Shown one piece after another: positions 59,757 to 64,000 of a DNA stretch of 64,000 nucleotides. Under the pieces are notes generated by a model. It was not told the DNA's origin. It searched no databases and was given only the letters and a program-made list of their open reading frames with translations. The stretch is from JAFEDN01 sp963832945 (GTDB lineage: Bacteria; Pseudomonadota; Gammaproteobacteria; Coxiellales; Coxiellaceae). The number at the start of each line of letters is the position of its first letter. Within the stretch, counting starts at the first letter, position 1. Location: positions 124,001 to 188,000 of the forward strand of contig CAWHVV010000010.1 of NCBI GenBank assembly GCA_963832945.1, in the 5' to 3' direction. Position numbers and translations under genes: made by a program.

Positions 59757-59866
59757 ATTGCCAAATTAGGGTAATTTAAGAATAATATATAAACCAATGT
59801 GGGTTTCTTCAGAATGAAGGACGTCACAACATACACTATAATCAATCATTGCCTCAATATGGCAAT
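59757..59866 (+). promoter_or_regulatory. Promoter and operators of the abiE operon
   Basis: Two dyads precede the antitoxin gene. ATTGCCAAATTAGGGTAAT (59757..59775) is imperfect and ATTGCC-N7-GGCAAT (59848..59866) is perfect. A TATAAT hexamer at 59837..59842 sits just before the second. AbiEi antitoxins are known to repress their own operon by binding inverted repeats, so these are probable autoregulation sites. A further ATTGCC half-site lies at 59734. Confidence 0.6.
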
Positions 59867-59886
59867 AATAGGATATTAAATATACC

Positions 59887-60702
59887 ATGATAACTAAAGG
59901 GATAGGAAATGAGTACCGTCATAAATTAGCAAATGTTGCTAAACTAGCAAAAGGTATTATCACGCCTTTGCTTGTCAGTGAAACATTGCAAGTATCCCGG
60001 CAAGAAGCTGGTCGTATTCTATCTCGATGGAACCGTCAGGGCTGGGTAAAACGCATCAAGCAAGGAGTTTATATTCTCATTGCGGTAGATGATATAACTG
60101 GTGAATCCTCTATTGAAGACCCCTGGATTTTAGCAGACTGTTTATTTTCTCCAGGATATATTGGTGGTTTTAGCGCAATTAAGCATTGGGATTTTTCAGA
60201 ACAAATATTCGAAACGACGACCTTCTTCACATCAAAAAAAGTTAAAGATCGGCACCCTATCATTGGTAATACCCATTTTCACTTAAAAACTATTTCAACT
60301 TATAAAATATTTGGCACACAACCCGTATGGAGAGATAACTCTAAAGTTTTAGTTTCTGATCCATCTAAAACAATCATTGATCTTTTTGATGATCCGTCCA
60401 TTGTGGGTGGGATGAGAATTGTTAAAGATATTTTTCTGGCATACAAAGAATCAAATTTTTTCAATTTGGAAACAATAATTTCCTATTCTGAAAAAATGCA
60501 CAATAAAACAATACTGAAACGTTTTGCTTTTCTTATGGAAAATATAGGGCTTTACGATTTGATTAGTCAATATGATTTATCAAAAAAAATTTCTAATGGG
60601 TACTCGTTATTCGATCCTGGGGTTAAAAATACTTCTATCATTCGAAAATGGAATTTAAAAATTCCAGACGTTTGGAAAAATAAAGATGATTCCAAAAAAT
60701 GA
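59887..60702 (+). CDS. abiEi: AbiEi-type antitoxin / transcriptional repressor
   Basis: 271 residues from ATG 59887. The N-terminal winged helix-turn-helix is visible (TPLLVSETLQVSRQEAGRIL, then GWVKRIKQGVYILI). The C-terminal domain has the AbiEi pattern SPGYIGGFSAIKHWD, FFTSKKVKDRH and DPSKTIIDLFDDP. In type IV AbiE systems this protein counters the toxin without binding it and represses the operon. The last 17 bases overlap the toxin gene start, a typical coupled arrangement. The system is known for phage abortive infection and plasmid or island stabilisation. It lies among integrase and IS relics, which fits acquisition with a mobile island. Confidence 0.85.
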   Translation: MITKGIGNEYRHKLANVAKLAKGIITPLLVSETLQVSRQEAGRILSRWNRQGWVKRIKQGVYILIAVDDITGESSIEDPWILADCLFSPGYIGGFSAIKHWDFSEQIFETTTFFTSKKVKDRHPIIGNTHFHLKTISTYKIFGTQPVWRDNSKVLVSDPSKTIIDLFDDPSIVGGMRIVKDIFLAYKESNFFNLETIISYSEKMHNKTILKRFAFLMENIGLYDLISQYDLSKKISNGYSLFDPGVKNTSIIRKWNLKIPDVWKNKDDSKK

Positions 60703-61909
60703 AATTATAACAATGGCTACTCGTTTATCTCTTAGTCCAGATACGATTGAAAAAGATTATGTTCTAGGCTGGCTATTATGGGGAATCAATAATCATAATA
60801 ATTTTACAAATGCGTGGATTTTTAAAGGTGGAACTTGCCTCAAGAAATGTTTTTTTGAAACTTTCCGTTTTTCAGAGGATTTGGACTTTACCGTCACCGA
60901 CGGAGCGCATTTATCGACAGATTTTCTAAGAGAAAAATTCCATGAAATAACAGATAAAATTTATAACGAAACTGGAATTTATTTTTTCAAGGAAAATTTT
61001 AAATTTAAAATCCTCCCAAAAGAAAATGGCAAACTCTCAGCACAAGGAGTCATTCATTATAATGGTCCGCTAAGAAGAAAACAGGCTCCAAATCCAAGCT
61101 TTGCATCAATAAAATTAGACTTAACGACCAATGAAATTATAGTGCTCCAATCTAAAAGAAATAAAGTTCATCATCCCTATTCAGATGAACCTACCACTGG
61201 CATTTTGGCCACTTGCTATGCATTTGAGGAAGTCATTGCAGAAAAAATTCGCGCGTTAGCTGAGCGCGCAAGACCTTGTGACCTGTATGATGTTATTCAT
61301 TTTTTCAGAAATCGAGGCATGATTGATAATAAAAAATTAGTTTATAATGTCCTTAGCAAAAAGTGCGGCTATAAAAAAATTCCTGTACCCATATACTCTT
61401 CTATTAAAAATCATGAGAAATTGGAAGAACTTGACGCACAATGGCATAACATGCTGGCACATCAATTACCTGCCCTTCCTCCACTAGATTCATTTTGGGC
61501 AGATTTGGAACCATTCTTCGAATGGATTGAAGGCAATTTGCAAGAACAAGAACTTGTAAGCCCATCTGAAATGGATGGGGAGATATTTCAACCAGAACGA
61601 ATTGCTAATGCTTTCTCAATAAATTCCATTATCCATAAAATTCAATTTGCAGCGGCGAACAGAGTATGTATTGAACTTACTTATCACAACAAAATCAGAA
61701 TCGTAGAACCATTATCATTTAGACAAACAAAATCTGGTAATAAATTATTTTATGGTTATGAACACGGCAACGAGCATCCAAAAGCCTTTACACTTTTAAA
61801 AATTCAAGGAGTAACAGTTACTAATATACCATATAGCGAAAAACAATATGCAATTGAAATTAATGCCAAAGGCCCCATTGTAATGCCGCCTATTAGAAGG
61901 AAAAGATAA
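60686..61909 (+). CDS. abiEii: AbiEii-type nucleotidyltransferase toxin with WYL-like C-terminus
   Basis: 407 residues. The N-terminal part is the AbiEii/MenT nucleotidyltransferase: IFKGGTCLKK then FRFSEDLDFT (motif I with two aspartates), IKLDLTTNE, and EKIRALAERARPCDLYDV (motifs III and IV). Residues about 320-390 add a domain not usual in simple AbiEii toxins: RVCIELTYHNKIRIVEPLSF and KLFYGYEH resemble a WYL ligand-sensing domain. AbiEii-type toxins transfer nucleotides to RNA (tRNA acceptor ends in MenT) and halt growth. The extension may let the toxin sense a nucleotide or nucleic acid. The frame starts at ATG 60686 inside the antitoxin gene. Confidence 0.85.
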   Translation: MIPKNEIITMATRLSLSPDTIEKDYVLGWLLWGINNHNNFTNAWIFKGGTCLKKCFFETFRFSEDLDFTVTDGAHLSTDFLREKFHEITDKIYNETGIYFFKENFKFKILPKENGKLSAQGVIHYNGPLRRKQAPNPSFASIKLDLTTNEIIVLQSKRNKVHHPYSDEPTTGILATCYAFEEVIAEKIRALAERARPCDLYDVIHFFRNRGMIDNKKLVYNVLSKKCGYKKIPVPIYSSIKNHEKLEELDAQWHNMLAHQLPALPPLDSFWADLEPFFEWIEGNLQEQELVSPSEMDGEIFQPERIANAFSINSIIHKIQFAAANRVCIELTYHNKIRIVEPLSFRQTKSGNKLFYGYEHGNEHPKAFTLLKIQGVTVTNIPYSEKQYAIEINAKGPIVMPPIRRKR

Positions 61910-62218
61910 TCAGAGTGGAAGCAGTTTCAGTAAAAGTAAACGAAGCCGGAACTTTGTTCTGATCCGCATTGCTATCCCCGGAGTTGATTCATAAGGACTA
62001 TCAATTAAAAAATTGCTAATATAACCTCTAAAATCACCGAAAATCGACGATATCACGGTTTAAATTAGCACAAATCCAAATCTTTGATCACCGACGCTGA
62101 TCATATAATGCTGAGTCACAGGGGAGCCATATTCAAGATTGACGAATTAAAACAGTGTTATAAAACTTCACTATCAAATTTTATTTGACTTATCCAGTCC
62201 GTTGGTGGAGTTGAGACT
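61910..62218. other. Intergenic region downstream of abiEii
   Basis: 309 bases with no gene I can support. Near 61940..62000 the minus strand encodes a short fragment (DSNADQNKVPASFTFTETAS) that looks like debris of an unknown gene. Confidence 0.3.
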
Positions 62219-62425
62219 CTATCTTTCACTCCCATACTTATTTACGCCAATGCCATTACCGATAAATCGCCAGTCATTGCGCTCTGCTTCACTGGCGTCA
62301 CGTAATTTCGGAAGCCATTCTAATGGCGCAGAAATTTCTCTGCCATCGGCCAGCACAAAATGTAATGAGGTCTGGGTAAAACTCACATCTATTGCGTGAT
62401 CATCAAATATTGCCAAAGAAGTCAC
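62219..62425 (-). pseudogene. DUF2442 protein, C-terminally altered
   Basis: The frame reads DDHAIDVSFTQTSLHFVLADG, then PLEWLPKLRDASEAERNDW and FIGNGIGV, the hallmark of DUF2442, small proteins often paired with DUF4160 as a putative toxin-antitoxin module. The usual end after GIGI/V (HWPDLDEDISVEGLL) is replaced by NKYGSER and a stop, so the C-terminus is lost. I choose GTG 62425 behind GGAGAAAT as start; a longer TTG start at 62458 is possible. The DUF4160 partner is not recognisable upstream. Confidence 0.6.
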
Positions 62426-62503
62426 ACCATTTCTCCAAAAATAATGCGCTATGCTCAATGCTCAGCGAGCATTTTGCCTCCATTTCAACTAATTCGATGA
62501 ATA

Positions 62504-63056
62504 TTAATTACTCCCAATGATAATCTCATAATTATCAGTAGTGCTCCTATTTATATTTTGCCCTTTTATCGGCTTATTAAAGACTACTTGATCAGGCCCT
62601 TCAACCTGGTAGTTACTGTTTTTCAAAATCGGTAGGTTAGTTTCTAATTCTGTTTCGACAGATTCATTTAAATGTCTAGGTTGTGGCTGAGTAATATTAA
62701 CAGTTTGTGCAGTGATTCCACCAGACTGATTAGTGGAACTTATTATCGTAGAATGGTCATCAGTAGTTTTTTATTACAGGTAAGGTTTTATTTAAGTATG
62801 TTGCCTCGGAAATATTTTCCACATTACTATTATTTTTATTGTTACTATCTTTCAAATTATTATATGAGTTTGAGTTGTCCGCATGAATATCTATACTGTT
62901 ATTACTCAAAATAGAGGGCATCGCCAATATTTTTGTTCCTATGTAACTCAATCCGCCAAGCGAGATAGATATGGGTATTATCAACTTAACCATTATTGGT
63001 TTAATTCCAAATCCTTGATAATTATTATTTGTCCTAAAATCATCATTCTTGTTCAT
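62504..63056 (-). pseudogene. Small membrane protein frameshifted in an A6 run
   Basis: The gene starts at ATG 63056 behind GAGGAAAAAT. The first 97 codons give a polar N-terminus, one transmembrane helix at about residues 22-43 (VKLIIPISISLGGLSYIGTK) and an asparagine/serine-rich linker, then stop at 62760. One base less in the A6 run just before (near 62770) lets the frame continue for 80 more codons to the TAA at 62506..62504: SSTNQSGGITAQTVNITQPQ, then RHLNES and a C-terminal domain. The GGITAxTVNI-QPRxL motif recurs in small membrane proteins of mobile regions, as far as I recall. Homopolymer slippage, decay or sequencing error could explain the break. Confidence 0.55.
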
Positions 63057-63190
63057 ATTTTTCCTCAATTAAAATGTATCCTCTCAAATTCCCCGGGTAG
63101 CTCCCTAAAATTCAAAGGCACACATAAGGTCTTGAATTAATAAAAAATTAGTATTAAAGTACCTTAAGCACATGGATTATTGTTTAGGGT

Positions 63191-64000
63191 ATGGACATAA
63201 AATCGGCACTGAGCCATTTAAAAATAGACTTAAAAAGCATTCAAGATGAAAATCTACGAGGCTGCATTATTTTATTGTTTAATGCCGTTGAACAGTTATC
63301 TAAAGAGAATGATGAACTACGCAAAAAAAACCAGGCTTTAAGCGATGAGATAAACCGCCTGAAGGGCGAGCAGGGAAAGCCGAATATTCGGGCACAAAAA
63401 AAAGATAAGGACATTTCATCAGAAGCGGAACGTAATGAAGAAGACGATGACGATAATCATAAGCCGCCCAAAAAGCCCAAACCCAGGAAAGACGAGATAA
63501 AAGTTGATCGGGTCGAATACTGCGATCTGAATAAGGATGAATTACCTTCAGATGCTTTTTTTAAAGGTTATGAGTCTGTCGTGATTCAGGATATTAAAAT
63601 CACCACGGACAATGTTCAATTTGAAAGGGCCGTGTACTATTCTGCATCGCAAGGTAAGACTTACCTGGGTGCATTGCCTATGGGCTATCAAGGTCGGTTT
63701 GGTCCTGGCGTCAAATCATTGGTATTAGATTTATACCAAAACGGAGGGATGACGCAGCCAGCGTTAAAACGATTTCTTGAAACGCACGGTTTATTTATTT
63801 CCTCTGGAACGATATCAAAAATAATTACGAATGATATTGAGCCATTTCATGCAGAAAAAACGGACATTGTGAATGCAGGATTAGATGCGACGGATTATCA
63901 CCATTTAGATGATACTGGTTCACGCGTTAACGGAAAGAATTATCACATGTTAACGGCTGAGAAAAAGCGCGTAAAAATGGCGAAGCGAGGAGCTGTTAAT
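63191..64000 (+). CDS. IS66-type transposase, 5' part (runs off window)
   Basis: An open frame of 270 codons from ATG 63191 to the right edge. A coiled N-terminus (LSKENDELRKKNQALSDEI) leads into a highly charged linker (DDDDNHKPPKKPKPRKD) and a core with MGYQGRFGPGVKSLVLDLY, SSGTISKIITNDIEPF and HLDDTGSRVNGKNYH, the DDTGxR catalytic motif of IS66-like transposases. After NYH the sequence becomes basic and unlike the family (TAEKKRVKMAKRG), so the gene may be chimeric or truncated just beyond the window. Confidence 0.75.
   Translation, partial: MDIKSALSHLKIDLKSIQDENLRGCIILLFNAVEQLSKENDELRKKNQALSDEINRLKGEQGKPNIRAQKKDKDISSEAERNEEDDDDNHKPPKKPKPRKDEIKVDRVEYCDLNKDELPSDAFFKGYESVVIQDIKITTDNVQFERAVYYSASQGKTYLGALPMGYQGRFGPGVKSLVLDLYQNGGMTQPALKRFLETHGLFISSGTISKIITNDIEPFHAEKTDIVNAGLDATDYHHLDDTGSRVNGKNYHMLTAEKKRVKMAKRGAVN

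Overview
The window looks like accessory chromosome from an intracellular gammaproteobacterium of the Legionellales type. Supporting signs are low-to-moderate GC, many insertion-sequence scars and broken genes, very large eukaryote-like multidomain proteins (integrin-like propellers, TKL-like kinases, TIR, OTU-like protease, ankyrin-like repeat), a sensor kinase with an NMQHDIRTP phospho-acceptor motif, and a dispersed palindromic repeat. No rRNA, tRNA or CRISPR array was seen. The taxonomy is inference from gene content only.

Region 1 (1-34.2 kb, all on the minus strand) is a tandem family of giant surface- or effector-type genes. Each starts M(K)(N/Q)GQFPA with no signal peptide. It then has one or two blocks of exactly seven FG-GAP blades (integrin-alpha-like Ca2+ propellers), 100-residue cadherin/CSPG-like repeats (motif FVHDxSxxAPSYxVxVxDG), one transmembrane helix and a C-terminal cytosolic part. 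In one member (3560..8812) the cytosolic part is a complete protein kinase; in the others it is a shared tail of about 190 residues. Three members look intact (3560, 11941, 17429), one is cut by the window edge, and three are frameshifted (627..3475, 22915..28377, 28540..34225). A SNF2/SWIM helicase (8893..11685) sits in the middle; its start is coupled by an ATGA overlap to a 29-codon relic of a family 5' end. Nearly every family start has a short dyad 33-37 nt upstream whose sequence differs between subgroups while its position stays fixed.

Region 2 (34.2-40.8 kb) holds a frameshifted 1.2-kilo-residue protein of unknown function, a SecB homologue directly upstream of it, and a truncated tyrosine recombinase joined to a transposase scrap.

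Region 3 (40.8-48.1 kb) is led by a 1665-residue protein combining TIR, kinase, OTU-like protease and ankyrin-like modules, probably a host-directed effector. Small relics and a complete insertion sequence (46404..48020, 9-bp target duplication) follow.

Region 4 (48.1-52.0 kb) holds a DUF1399-like protein, a membrane protein gene split by a 255-bp inverted-repeat element, and a five-copy array of 21-residue peptides on the minus strand (50123..51087). Each peptide gene has its own ribosome site, a -10-like box and a palindromic operator centred on TGTGACTTATCACA at a constant distance from the start. Two small membrane proteins follow. I consider the peptide array the best candidate for an undescribed system.

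Region 5 (52.3-57.9 kb) is a signalling cluster: a degenerate S-adenosylhomocysteine-hydrolase-like protein, a PAS sensor kinase (frameshifted in a G run), a CheY-like receiver, a proline-rich membrane protein and a NarL/GacA-type regulator. Region 6 (57.9-64 kb) holds an IS91-type transposase relic, an integrase fragment, an AbiEi/AbiEii toxin-antitoxin pair whose toxin has a WYL-like extension, a DUF2442 relic, a frameshifted membrane protein and the start of an IS66-type transposase that runs off the window.
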